Source of the DNA: Chromatocurvus sp964613795 | GTDB lineage: Bacteria > Pseudomonadota > Gammaproteobacteria > Pseudomonadales > Halieaceae | Reading direction: 5' to 3' | NCBI GenBank assembly: GCA_964613795.1 | Contig: CAZTJR010000008.1 | Location: 1-64,000, forward strand | DNA length: 64,000 nt | In this document: positions 43,747 to 52,614 of the stretch, piece by piece | How the letters are laid out: the number at the start of each line of letters is the position of its first letter | Numbering within the stretch: the stretch's first letter is position 1 | Program-made: the position numbers and the translations under genes | The notes under the pieces: generated by a model | What the model saw: only the letters and a program-made list of their open reading frames with translations | Database searches by the model: none | Told to the model about the DNA's origin: nothing

Positions 43747-44952
43747 ATGTACCCGAAGCAGTCTCAGTTTACAATGTTTGACATGATTGCTAACACACCT
43801 CTTATCGCCGTGGTCGATGATGACCCGGTCTACCTCAAGCTTGTGGGCCAATGGCTTCGCGAAATGGGTATGCGTTGCCTGTTGAGCAACTGCTCGACTG
43901 ATCTCTATTCCGGCGTAAAGTCTCCGAGTGTTCCTGACGCGTTCCTGCTGGATTACCATCTGGGTACAACGCGAGAAACGGGACTGTCGCTGTGCCGCGG
44001 CGTCAGGCTGCGTTACGACCGGCCTGTCATTATGCTGACCGCCGACAGCACCACCCAGACCACGGTCGCCTGCCTTGAAGCTGGCGCTGAACAATACATA
44101 ACAAAACCCTGTTCACCGGAGGAACTGGGCGCCAGAATTCGCGTTGTCCTGCGCGGGCGCCGCGACAAGCACCGGGGCGATGCCACAGCGCACCTGCTTG
44201 CCGAAAGCTTCTCTGATCAACGATACGTGCTGGCCGACATTGTCATGGAACCCCATAAGCGGCAGGTGCGGCATCTGCCCGACCCCTGTCGGCAGAGCCA
44301 GTTGACGGAAAAAGAATCGCAGCTCATGCAGCTGTTCATGCAAAGCAGTGACCAGACAGTGTCCCGGGCTGACGCTTTTTATCGGCTTTACAATTACGAA
44401 ATGGAGCCAGAGAACCGCTCGGTCGACGTACTCGTCACAAAGCTGCGGAAAAAAATTGCGCGGGTGGATCCAACAGTGCACATTCAGTCACTGCGTGGGC
44501 AGGGGTACCGGCTTATCGCGGAATCGAGCGGAAAGCAGCAAAAGGACGTCCCTATGGCAAGCACCCCAGGGCCAACCGAGCACGATACGGTCATTCTGGA
44601 CACCACGCAGTTGGAGGTTACGCTGGATTCAGTGGACCCGGAGCTGCAGAAGGAGTTCTATGAAATTTTCCTCGGCCATGTTGGCGCCGAGCTGAAGCAG
44701 ATTGAGCAGGCGCGGCCCGATACGGACCGGCTCAGGGCGATGGCGCACCAGCTCAAATCCTCCAGCCAGAGTGTCGGCACGCGACAATTCACGCAGTCAC
44801 TTATCGACCTTGAAGCTGTTGCCCGGTCCGCAAACCCCGACTCCCTGGCGCTGGGCCAGGCACTGAACAAGGTCTCATCCACCTGGGCGCAAACCATTGT
44901 GGCAGTCACACAGCGGATCGCCGCACTCAGCGACCCCGACACACATATATGA
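43747..44952 (+). CDS. REC-wHTH-HPt response regulator
   Basis: 401 residues in three domains. The receiver (about 15-135) has phospho-acceptor Asp69 in 'AFLLDYHLG'. An OmpR/PhoB-type winged helix (about 160-260) has 'LTEKESQLMQLFMQS', 'VDVLVTKLRKKI' and 'IQSLRGQGYRLI'. The C-terminal HPt domain (about 290-400) has His334 in 'AMAHQLKSSSQSVG'. HPt modules normally sit on kinases or alone; here one is fused to a DNA-binding regulator. This would let the hybrid kinase relay to it directly. The start could also be the Met at 43774 or 43783. The stop overlaps the next gene's ATG. Confidence 0.9.
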   Translation: MYPKQSQFTMFDMIANTPLIAVVDDDPVYLKLVGQWLREMGMRCLLSNCSTDLYSGVKSPSVPDAFLLDYHLGTTRETGLSLCRGVRLRYDRPVIMLTADSTTQTTVACLEAGAEQYITKPCSPEELGARIRVVLRGRRDKHRGDATAHLLAESFSDQRYVLADIVMEPHKRQVRHLPDPCRQSQLTEKESQLMQLFMQSSDQTVSRADAFYRLYNYEMEPENRSVDVLVTKLRKKIARVDPTVHIQSLRGQGYRLIAESSGKQQKDVPMASTPGPTEHDTVILDTTQLEVTLDSVDPELQKEFYEIFLGHVGAELKQIEQARPDTDRLRAMAHQLKSSSQSVGTRQFTQSLIDLEAVARSANPDSLALGQALNKVSSTWAQTIVAVTQRIAALSDPDTHI

Positions 44953-46193
44953 ACAGCCAGACCACCACCGATCCACGGCGACTGCTCGCCGTGGATGACG
45001 ACCCGTTTTACCGCCATCTCTACTGCCACTTTGGCAGAACGGCGCTCGCAGAGGTCAACGCTGTCGGCAACGCAAAGCACGTCAGCGACCAGGCACTGCG
45101 CGATGCGGATGTGCTGATCCTCGATCTTGATATGCCCGGCACGGACGGCATGCACTTTCTCACCACCCGTCTGGCCGACAACATTGCACATAATCCCGAC
45201 CTGCAGCTGATTATCTGCAGTGGCATGGACAAGCGGGTAATGGAGCTGGCTCGGCGAGCCGCCAACCTGGTTGGATTGAAGTATGTTGACGTGCTGCAGA
45301 AGCCCTTCACTGCCGCCGACCTGCGTGACACGCTCAGGCATGCAACGCTGGAGCGAACTCCGCGCCCGCAACAACCGCGCCTCGAAAAGGCGACGATACT
45401 GGAACTGGAGCAAGCCCTGAAGGCCGGCGATCTGAGGCCCTACTGGCAACCCCAGATTTCCACGCTCACGGGGAAACTGAGTGGGTTTGAGATTCTCTCG
45501 CGCTGGCATCACCCCACACACGGCGTACTGATGCCGGGGCACTTCATCGACGCCATGGAGTCTGACGAACTGGGCTCACAGTACGCACTGACCCTGCTGC
45601 GGCAGGCACTGGCCTCTATCAAGCACTGGGGAGCCGAGATCAACTTCACCGGCAGCATCTCGCTGAATGCACCGCCGATTGCGATCATGCACCCAAAATT
45701 TTCAGAACAATTGATCACCCTCCTCAAGGAGTATGGGTTTTCCGAGCACCGGCTGGTGCTTGAAGTCACAGAAAGCACCGCCGCCAGGAGTGACTCCAAG
45801 CTACTGGCGGGTCTGGCTCGCATCATGATGCACAAGATGCAGCTTGCCATTGATGACTTCGGCACGGGCCACTCAAGCCTCGAGCGTCTGGGAACCGAAG
45901 CATTCAGCGAAATCAAGATAGACCGCAGTTTTATAGGCATATCAGGCATTTCGGGAACGACCAGGGCCATTACGAGCAGTATCATTCAGACAGCAAGGGC
46001 CGCGGGGCTGCGCATCATTGCAGAGGGTGTCAGCGACCGGCAATCGGTGGATAATCTGACAGACATGGGCTGCACCCACCTGCAAGGCAGTTATTTCGCA
46101 ATGCCACTGGCCGAGGACGACGTTACACGCTGGTTCAGGGACACCACGGGATATTTCCCTGAGGCCAGATATAGTCGGCCTAAAACCGCCTGA
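44949..46193 (+). CDS. REC-EAL c-di-GMP phosphodiesterase
   Basis: 414 residues. The receiver (about 10-130) has Asp59 in 'LILDLDMPGTDG'. An EAL domain follows (about 150-400) with Glu181 in 'SGFEILSRWHHP', 'ISLNAPPIAI', 'LEVTES', 'IDDFGTGHSSL', 'IKIDRSFI' and 'AEGVSD'. All main metal and general-base residues seem kept, so it should hydrolyse c-di-GMP to pGpG. The layout matches RocR and VieA-type regulators. Its ATG overlaps the stop of the REC-wHTH-HPt gene (ATGA), indicating tight co-expression. Confidence 0.93.
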   Translation: MNSQTTTDPRRLLAVDDDPFYRHLYCHFGRTALAEVNAVGNAKHVSDQALRDADVLILDLDMPGTDGMHFLTTRLADNIAHNPDLQLIICSGMDKRVMELARRAANLVGLKYVDVLQKPFTAADLRDTLRHATLERTPRPQQPRLEKATILELEQALKAGDLRPYWQPQISTLTGKLSGFEILSRWHHPTHGVLMPGHFIDAMESDELGSQYALTLLRQALASIKHWGAEINFTGSISLNAPPIAIMHPKFSEQLITLLKEYGFSEHRLVLEVTESTAARSDSKLLAGLARIMMHKMQLAIDDFGTGHSSLERLGTEAFSEIKIDRSFIGISGISGTTRAITSSIIQTARAAGLRIIAEGVSDRQSVDNLTDMGCTHLQGSYFAMPLAEDDVTRWFRDTTGYFPEARYSRPKTA

Positions 46194-46195
46194 AC

Positions 46196-48778
46196 GTGAC
46201 GGCTTCGAAGATGAGCGATTCGCTGGTTAGCATTGCGCTATCGCTGCTGCCCCGGGGTGAGCCGGCCGAGACGGTCACCGGCTTTCTCACGGCAATTCAA
46301 CAGGCATTCGAGTGCGAGCGCTGTGTGCTCCTACTGGACAATAGTTCCGGAAGCGACGCCGCGCAGGAGCTGCTGAGCGTTCCACCCCTTCACCGACTCG
46401 ACGAGACCTCATCGCGGTTGTGGCGCCACTGCAACGACTCACTGTCGAAAAGCAGCCAGGGCAATATCCTGACGCTGCCCAGCGAGTGTCGACTGGGCGT
46501 TTCTGCCAGACATTTTCTCCTTCCGGGTTGTGGCTTCCTGCTGTTGATCGACGACAGGGCGCACTGGGATACACACATGCGCGACACATTCCAGCGCATT
46601 CTTGATAGCGTGCCGGCAGCGCTTCGCGGCATCAGGGAACAGCAGCTTGAGAAAGAAACGCGGCACAGGCTGAGTCTGGCAACCCGGGCGGCGGGCATCG
46701 GTTTCTTCGAGTGGAACGTCGGCTCTAACACCATGAGCTGGGACACGGGAATGCACAAGCTCTTTGGCGTCACAGCGCAGGATTTCTGCGGCACATGCGA
46801 AGCACTGACTAAGCGCCTGCACCGTGACAACAAGCAGGCACTGCTCGAACAGATAGGCGCCTTTCTCGAACATGGCCGCGACGAGTCCGCAGAATTTGTT
46901 TTCAATATCGTGACCGACCAGCAGGAAATCAAGCGATTGACATGCCATGCTGTGCGATCACAGGACAGCGTCGGCAATACCTCCCTGATCGGAGTGGCGT
47001 ATGACATCTCCGAAATTGAGCTGGCCAGAACGCAATCGCTGTACCGGTCTGATTTCGAGAACCTGCTGCTCAACCTCTCCATGCGTCTCATCAAGCCTCT
47101 GGAAACGGACCTGGATTTACTCACCCAGGAGGTGCTGCGCGATGTCGCACGGTTTGTGAATGCTGACCGTGCGTATATCTTTGAGTATGACATGCAGCAG
47201 ATGACCTGCAGCAACACCCATGAATGGTGCAACACGGGAATAACGCCCGAAATTGACCATCTGCAGGATGTCCCGACCAGCGAACTGCACTGGTGGATTG
47301 CAGCGCACGAAAAAGGCCAGGCTTTTGTCCTGCGTGGGGTGAACGATCTCGATGCTGCGCATCCACTGCGGCAAATCCTCGAGCCACAGGGCATCAGGTC
47401 GCTGGCGACGTTTCCGCTGATGCATGGCGAAAGCTGCCAGGGATTCATCGGCTTTGATGCCGTATCAAGCGAACGCCGCTGGAGTGAGATCGAGATATCG
47501 ATTCTCAACCTGCTGTCGCAGCTGCTGGTCAACTTGCGCGACAAGGCGCGGATCGAAGGGCGCGTTCGTGACACCGAGCGCGAGCTCAGGCTATCGCGGG
47601 ATGAGGCAGAGGAAAAGGCCAAGGAAGCCATTGTCGCCAATCGCTCGAAAACCGATTTCATTGCCAGGGTCAGTCACGAAATCCGTACACCGCTGCATGC
47701 CATCAATGGCCTCGCCAACCTGCTTATGGACGGCGTACCCGAGTCCGACGTCCCAGCGCACCTGCAGACAATTCTGGCCTCGGGCGAATCTATGCTCGAG
47801 CTTATCAATGACGTGCTGGACTATGCGCGCATCGATGCCCACGGCCTGTCGCTGCAGCACGAGCCACTTGACCTGCACAGTCTGCTGAATCACCTGGAAA
47901 ATCAGTTCAGGCCTCTTGCCGACCGTAAATCACTGCAACTGGAGCTCACTGTCGATGACAGGCTTCCGCTCCAGGTCGCGGGAGATCAGTTACGTATCCG
48001 CCAGATTCTGCAGAATCTGCTCAGCAACGCGGTGAAATTCACCGACCAGGGTTCGGTAACACTGTCAGCAGAACCCGTAATGGACAGCGACCGGACGGAT
48101 GGCAGGCAAGTGATCAGGTTCTGTGTCACCGATACCGGCATCGGCATACCCCAAGACGCACATGGCAACCTGTTCAGGCCGTTTTTCCAGCTCGATAACA
48201 CGGCAAGCGTCAACGTTGGAACCGGACTGGGCTTGCCGATCGTCAGCATGCTGACTGACTTGATGGGGGGCACGGTCGACGTGCAAAGCGCCCCGGGGCA
48301 GGGTTCACAGTTTTGCGCAAACCTGCTGCTCGAGCCGCTACAGACCTCGGAGATCAGACCGGCCAGCAGCGCGCCGGAAAAAGCCGTGGCGGCATCGCTA
48401 TCTGGCTTACGCATCCTTCTAGCCGAGGACAACCCGGTCAATGCCAGACTCACCCAGCTCTACCTGCGCGATAGCGGCAGTACCCTGGATCACGTCGTAA
48501 ACGGTGAGGAAGCCTGCAAAATGCAGCAGCAGCGTCGCTACGATGCAATACTTATGGACTGCCAGATGCCGATCATGGACGGCTTTCAGGCGACACGACG
48601 CATCCGCGAAATGGAATCCGACTCCGACCACCGTCTGCCGATCATCGGCGTCACGGCCAATGCTCTGCCCACAGATATTGAACAATGCCTCAACGCCGGC
48701 ATGACCCGGGTTCTGAACAAGCCGTTCAATAAATCACAGCTGATTGAGTTGATAAGCACGACTGTGCAGGAAAGTTAG
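46196..48778 (+). CDS. Soluble PAS/GAF hybrid histidine kinase (HisKA-HATPase-REC)
   Basis: 860 residues without membrane helices. Putative order: a GAF-like segment (about 25-140), PAS domain (about 160-275; 'GIGFFEWNVGSNTMSWD'), GAF (about 285-450; 'VNADRAYIFEYD', 'SLATFPLMHGESCQGFIG'), and HisKA with His494 in 'RVSHEIRTPLHAING'. The HATPase follows with 'NLLSNAVKFT', 'DTGIGIP' and 'GTGLGLPI', and a receiver with Asp788 in 'ILMDCQMPIMDG'. No HPt is present, so it must also use the HPt of the REC-wHTH-HPt regulator or a stand-alone one. It begins at a GTG 3 bp after the REC-EAL stop; an ATG at 46211 is the alternative. Confidence 0.92.
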   Translation: MTASKMSDSLVSIALSLLPRGEPAETVTGFLTAIQQAFECERCVLLLDNSSGSDAAQELLSVPPLHRLDETSSRLWRHCNDSLSKSSQGNILTLPSECRLGVSARHFLLPGCGFLLLIDDRAHWDTHMRDTFQRILDSVPAALRGIREQQLEKETRHRLSLATRAAGIGFFEWNVGSNTMSWDTGMHKLFGVTAQDFCGTCEALTKRLHRDNKQALLEQIGAFLEHGRDESAEFVFNIVTDQQEIKRLTCHAVRSQDSVGNTSLIGVAYDISEIELARTQSLYRSDFENLLLNLSMRLIKPLETDLDLLTQEVLRDVARFVNADRAYIFEYDMQQMTCSNTHEWCNTGITPEIDHLQDVPTSELHWWIAAHEKGQAFVLRGVNDLDAAHPLRQILEPQGIRSLATFPLMHGESCQGFIGFDAVSSERRWSEIEISILNLLSQLLVNLRDKARIEGRVRDTERELRLSRDEAEEKAKEAIVANRSKTDFIARVSHEIRTPLHAINGLANLLMDGVPESDVPAHLQTILASGESMLELINDVLDYARIDAHGLSLQHEPLDLHSLLNHLENQFRPLADRKSLQLELTVDDRLPLQVAGDQLRIRQILQNLLSNAVKFTDQGSVTLSAEPVMDSDRTDGRQVIRFCVTDTGIGIPQDAHGNLFRPFFQLDNTASVNVGTGLGLPIVSMLTDLMGGTVDVQSAPGQGSQFCANLLLEPLQTSEIRPASSAPEKAVAASLSGLRILLAEDNPVNARLTQLYLRDSGSTLDHVVNGEEACKMQQQRRYDAILMDCQMPIMDGFQATRRIREMESDSDHRLPIIGVTANALPTDIEQCLNAGMTRVLNKPFNKSQLIELISTTVQES

Positions 48779-48800
48779 TTTGTAGACCAGTAGTAGAAAA

Positions 48801-48822
48801 CGGTATAGCGGCAAGCATACCG
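48801..48822. terminator. Possible bidirectional terminator hairpin
   Basis: Arms CGGTAT and ATACCG around AGCGGCAAGC lie in the 119-bp gap between the convergent kinase and truD genes. No T-run is seen on either strand, so termination is only suggested by position. Confidence 0.3.
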
Positions 48823-48897
48823 CCGCGCAGCCAGGACGTTTCACCCCGGTACGGCTACCCGCGATCGAGCGGAGGACGACAGTCCATGCTCACTGGC

Positions 48898-49896
48898 TCA
48901 AGGGGCGGAATCTGGCACTGCACTCGCATCACACAGCTCGCGCAGCACCGAGGTGGCAAACGCGCCTCTGCCCAGGGTAAAACCGAGCAGAATGCCAGCT
49001 TCCGTGAATTCGCACGTCATGTCCCGCACCGGCAGCCGGAGACTGCGCGAGCCCGGCTCCACGCGCGCCCTGTCCAGGGCGCGCTGCCAGTCTGCCGGCT
49101 CAATTCCGGCCTCCTCCCCTACCAGTACAGCAGCCGGGTGCACGTCCATCCCGGCGCAGCGATGGCGCAAGGTGTCGTCGATTTCGCTGACATCAAAAAC
49201 GCTGGCTGTGCCATCGAGATTCACCAGGTCACCGGCGACAAGCCGGTTCCAGGTGCCGTCGCGAACACGGACCGCGAGCCTGTCGTTGAATACAAACGAC
49301 CGCACCGTGGAAATAGCCAGGCTTCGCTTCTGCCGGGACAGTCGCCTGCCACTGGCCCACTCGTCCGCAAGCTGCAGATTGTTGGCACCACGACCGAAGC
49401 GCTGCTCCCCGAAGTAGTTGGGCACGCCCTGTCTCCGGATCATCTGCAGACGCCTCTCGACCGCCACCGCGTCAGCCACCCCCGTACAGCGCAGCAGGAT
49501 GCGGAACGCATTGGCCCGGTGTGCGCCCCGGCGAAGCTTTCTCGCGTGCCGCTGCCTGTCGACTATCCGAACGCCCTCCGCATCGAAGGCCCTCCAATCA
49601 GGCGCGTTCCAACGCGGAATACTAAACCACTGCCGGGTCACGGCGTGTCGATCCTTCAGTCCCGCGTAGCCGACATCCCGCGGCGGAACCCCGGCATGGC
49701 GCGCGAGCTGTGTCGCGACCCAGTCCGTATTGGCGCCCGTCTTTTCCACCCAGAGGTAGTCGTGCTCACCATCGCCGCTGAAGTCCCAGCCAAGTTGCTC
49801 GGTAACCTCGAAGTCCAGCGGCACCGTGCGCAGGTCGGCAGCGAACAGGGGCGATCCATGCGCCCGTGGCCAATCCGGCAGGCGAGACCCTGCCAT
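48898..49896 (-). CDS. truD: tRNA pseudouridine(13) synthase
   Basis: 332 residues. TruD isomerises U13 of tRNA-Glu and others to pseudouridine. Family signatures are 'DVGYAGLKDRHAVTRQWFS' with the catalytic Asp, 'VPNYFGEQRFGRGANN' and the insertion-domain segment after it. The ATG at 49896 is chosen; the frame extends to a TTG at 49914 with no better ribosome site. In E. coli truD sits with ispF and surE, but here it stands alone after a possible convergent terminator. Confidence 0.94.
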   Translation of the reverse strand: MAGSRLPDWPRAHGSPLFAADLRTVPLDFEVTEQLGWDFSGDGEHDYLWVEKTGANTDWVATQLARHAGVPPRDVGYAGLKDRHAVTRQWFSIPRWNAPDWRAFDAEGVRIVDRQRHARKLRRGAHRANAFRILLRCTGVADAVAVERRLQMIRRQGVPNYFGEQRFGRGANNLQLADEWASGRRLSRQKRSLAISTVRSFVFNDRLAVRVRDGTWNRLVAGDLVNLDGTASVFDVSEIDDTLRHRCAGMDVHPAAVLVGEEAGIEPADWQRALDRARVEPGSRSLRLPVRDMTCEFTEAGILLGFTLGRGAFATSVLRELCDASAVPDSAP

Positions 49897-49998
49897 TATC
49901 GAGCGCCACGGCAAGCGATCGATAAGAACCGGAATGCTGTGCTCACAGGCGATTCATGCATCGAAAAAGCCCGGCGTTCTGCCTGGCTGGCGTAACGC

Positions 49999-50208
49999 TC
50001 AATACACCCCCGCCCAGCGCGCCAGCAGCTGGCTGAACAGGCTCAGGCCCGCCACAACCACAACCAGCAGAACCAGCAGGCGAATCGGCTTGAACGGTTT
50101 GCGCTCCACCGAGTTCACGCCGCGCTTGACGAATTCATCCACTTTTTCCTGGTCTTCGGGCTTCAGGCGCGGTGTGTACTCATCATCGCGCTCGGTTGAA
50201 TCACTCAT
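49999..50208 (-). CDS. DUF3094-type small membrane protein
   Basis: 69 residues. The ATG at 50208 is fixed by GGGAGGTTGG just upstream. The N-terminal half is charged ('PRLKPEDQEKVDEFVKRGVN'), then 'VERKPFKP' leads into one hydrophobic helix ('LLVLLVVVVAGLSLFSQLLA'). The pattern fits DUF3094, a small protein found in gammaproteobacteria with no known role. It is convergent with no neighbour and stands divergent from the NAD(P)-binding gene. Confidence 0.8.
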   Translation of the reverse strand: MSDSTERDDEYTPRLKPEDQEKVDEFVKRGVNSVERKPFKPIRLLVLLVVVVAGLSLFSQLLARWAGVY

Positions 50209-50348
50209 TCCAACCTCCCATGGGCAATTGGGCGCTATTGTCCGCACCGCGCGGCGTCGTGTCACGTGTATTCTTGATCAGCGACTGAACCGTCAGCAGA
50301 TGACCAGCTGCGTTATCATACACACCACAGTCTGACTGGAGAGCCACT

Positions 50349-51833
50349 TTGCAACCTCAAGCCACCCGCGGACTCACTCTGGTGTTTGGCGCCAGCGGCT
50401 ACGTCGGCAGCAATCTCGTTGGCAGCCTGCGCAAACGCGAGATCCCGGTCAGAGCGGCCGCGCGCAATGTCGATGTCCTGCGTGCCCGCGAGTGGGAGCG
50501 CGTGGAACTGGTGCAGGCGGACGCGCTGGAACCGGACAGCCTGGGCGGGGCCCTGGCCGGCGTGGAAACCGCTTACTACCTGGTTCATTCCATGGCGGCG
50601 GGAAGGAAATTTGCGGCACTGGACCTCGAGGCGGCGGATAACTTCGCGGACGCTGCGGCCAGGGCCGGCGTGAAACGCATTGTCTACCTGGGTGGACTGG
50701 TGCCGGATGAGGCGAGCGGTGTGCATATCACCTCGCGCAGAGACACGGGGGAAGTGCTGCGCGCCGCCAGTGTTCCCGTCACGGAAATCCGGGCGGGCAT
50801 TATTATCGGCGCCGGCTCCGCGGCCTTCGAGGTTATGCGCGATCTGGCGCTCAACCTGCCGGTGATGGTCACGCCGCGCTGGGTGCGCGCGGAATCGCCG
50901 CCGATCGCCCTGGAAAACCTGCTGCACTACCTCATCGAGGTGGCCGCGATAGACGAAACCGCTGGGGCCATTCTCGATGCCAGCGGGCCCGAGCAGGTCA
51001 GTTATGATCAGATGATGCGCTGGGTGGCGGAGATTGCCGGCAAGCGTCCACCGCGGATTATTCCGGTGCCGGTGCTCACACCTCGCCTGTCTTCCTACTG
51101 GCTCGGGCTTACCACGGCAGTACCGGCGCCCGTCGCCCGGGCGCTGATCACCGGTCTGCGCCACGACTTCACGGCAGACGATGCGGTGCTGCGCCGACTC
51201 GTGCCCCAGCGGCTGCTCAGCGTACGCGAGGCGATCGAGGCCGCGTTCGCCGCCGAGCGCGGTCATGCGGTGGCGGCGCGCTGGAACGAGGGCGCCTTCG
51301 CCCGGCGCGGCTTCCGGCACGATACTGCCTTCTACGCCAAGAAAGCCAGCGGTAGCGCCGTCGCCAACGCCTCGCCCGAGGCCGTGTGGCGGCAGGTATC
51401 GCGCATCGGCGGCAGGAATCGCTATTACTACATGAACTGGCTCTGGAGCCTGCGCGAGTTCATGGACTGGTGCATTGGCGGTCCCGGATTCACCCGCGGC
51501 CGTCGCGACCCGGACCACCTGCGACTGGGGGACATGATCGACTACTGGACCGTGATCGGTATTCGTCCCAAAGAGTACCTGGCTCTCAATTTCGGCCTCA
51601 AGGCCCCCGGCTCGGGCACCCTGGAATTCAATCTCGAGCCGATGGCGAACGCGCAGACACGTATAACAATAACGGCTTACTGGCATCCGCGGGGCGTTTG
51701 GGGCCTCGCCTACTGGTACGTGCTGGTGCCGGCGCACCTGTTCCTGTTCCGCGGCTGGACCCGTGCCATCGCACGCAGAGCGGAAGCCGGGGTCGACATC
51801 GCTGGCAGCCAGCCTGGCGAGGGCCGCGAATGA
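50349..51833 (+). CDS. NAD(P)-binding SDR-like protein with DUF2867 C-terminal domain
   Basis: 494 residues. A Rossmann fold with the dinucleotide loop 'LVFGASGYVGSNLVGSL' fills the first 300 residues, resembling NmrA/atypical SDR proteins ('VYLGGLVPDE'). The last 150 residues form a DUF2867-type domain ('YYYMNWLWSLREFMDW', 'FNLEPMANAQTRITITAYWH'). The TTG at 50349 follows GGAGAG. Its stop overlaps the ATG of the next gene (ATGA). Similar proteins are annotated as oxidoreductases but the substrate is unknown. Confidence 0.87.
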   Translation: MQPQATRGLTLVFGASGYVGSNLVGSLRKREIPVRAAARNVDVLRAREWERVELVQADALEPDSLGGALAGVETAYYLVHSMAAGRKFAALDLEAADNFADAAARAGVKRIVYLGGLVPDEASGVHITSRRDTGEVLRAASVPVTEIRAGIIIGAGSAAFEVMRDLALNLPVMVTPRWVRAESPPIALENLLHYLIEVAAIDETAGAILDASGPEQVSYDQMMRWVAEIAGKRPPRIIPVPVLTPRLSSYWLGLTTAVPAPVARALITGLRHDFTADDAVLRRLVPQRLLSVREAIEAAFAAERGHAVAARWNEGAFARRGFRHDTAFYAKKASGSAVANASPEAVWRQVSRIGGRNRYYYMNWLWSLREFMDWCIGGPGFTRGRRDPDHLRLGDMIDYWTVIGIRPKEYLALNFGLKAPGSGTLEFNLEPMANAQTRITITAYWHPRGVWGLAYWYVLVPAHLFLFRGWTRAIARRAEAGVDIAGSQPGEGRE

Positions 51834-52591
51834 AACTACCGGGATTCATCCCGGCGGAACTCCGGGAGCTCGCCAGTTTCGTGCCCGCGAGCGGCTGGGA
51901 TGCCGTGGAATGGCGGCCGCTGCTGTCGGCCATGCGCGCCATGAGCCTGCAGCTGATGACCGGGCGCGGTGTCCAGCGGCTCAGCCGGGTGACCGCCGAG
52001 GCGGTCGGCGGCGACATCACCCTGGTGCGCGATCTGAACGGGGGCATGGCGCTGGCCGAGGTGGCCACCGTGCGTCGTCGCAAGCAGCTGGGCAATGCCC
52101 TGCTCGCATTCTATTTCCGCCAGTGGCTGGTCGATGACGGCCTCTTTCTGGACCTGCGCCCCTCGCGTTTCGCCGCAGATGGCAGCGCACTGCTATACCA
52201 GCCCAACGGCCTGTGGATGCAACTGCGCCCCGCGTTCCGCGACGGCATGCTGGCACTGTACCGCTCGTTCTACAACGCCGATGACGCGGCGTTCGAGGCC
52301 GCGCTGCGGCAGATGGGCATGCTCCGGCCCGAGCTGGATGAGGCAGCGGCCGAGGAACTCAAGGGGCTGCTGAAGCGGCATTTCGGCATGGATCAGCGCG
52401 CGCAGCATTTCCGCATCGAAACCTTCCGCGCCTCGTTCGACGACCTGTTCCGGTTTTTCGTCGCCCACGATTACAGGCTGCACAGCGACTTCGTGTTTGT
52501 CGGCTTTTACCTGATCACCCTGTACCTGGCCCTGGAAGCGCTGGGCGAGCCCCTCGATACGCGGGCCATCTGTTCGCGGGTGCTGAGCTGA
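51830..52591 (+). CDS. Degenerate ABC1/UbiB kinase C-lobe-like protein
   Basis: 253 residues. The segment 'DDGLFLDLRPSRF' followed by 'RDGMLALYRSFYNADD' resembles the region around the 'DGxFHADPHPGN' motif and the following helices of ABC1 kinases, but the catalytic HxD and the DFG-type Asp are absent ('LLYQPNGLWMQL' where the Asp would be). There is no N-lobe with KxGQ. It is probably an ABC1-derived pseudokinase or a distant relative (inference). ATGA overlap with the upstream Rossmann gene shows co-translation. I cannot name a function. Confidence 0.65.
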   Translation: MKLPGFIPAELRELASFVPASGWDAVEWRPLLSAMRAMSLQLMTGRGVQRLSRVTAEAVGGDITLVRDLNGGMALAEVATVRRRKQLGNALLAFYFRQWLVDDGLFLDLRPSRFAADGSALLYQPNGLWMQLRPAFRDGMLALYRSFYNADDAAFEAALRQMGMLRPELDEAAAEELKGLLKRHFGMDQRAQHFRIETFRASFDDLFRFFVAHDYRLHSDFVFVGFYLITLYLALEALGEPLDTRAICSRVLS

Positions 52592-52614
52592 CGCAGTACC
52601 CGCAGCGGCCGGAT

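Noticed and set aside
46390..47661. 423-residue minus-strand open frame
   Set aside because: Lies opposite the PAS/GAF hybrid kinase and is rich in Ser/Arg, as expected of antisense GC-rich frames.
48886..49995. 369-residue plus-strand open frame
   Set aside because: Antisense to truD, whose motifs are unambiguous.
50316..51737. 473-residue minus-strand open frame
   Set aside because: Antisense to the Rossmann/DUF2867 gene; no coherent protein features.
51386..51829. 148-residue N-terminal extension of the ABC1-like gene
   Set aside because: It overlaps the Rossmann/DUF2867 gene in another frame; ATGA coupling at 51830 gives the natural start.
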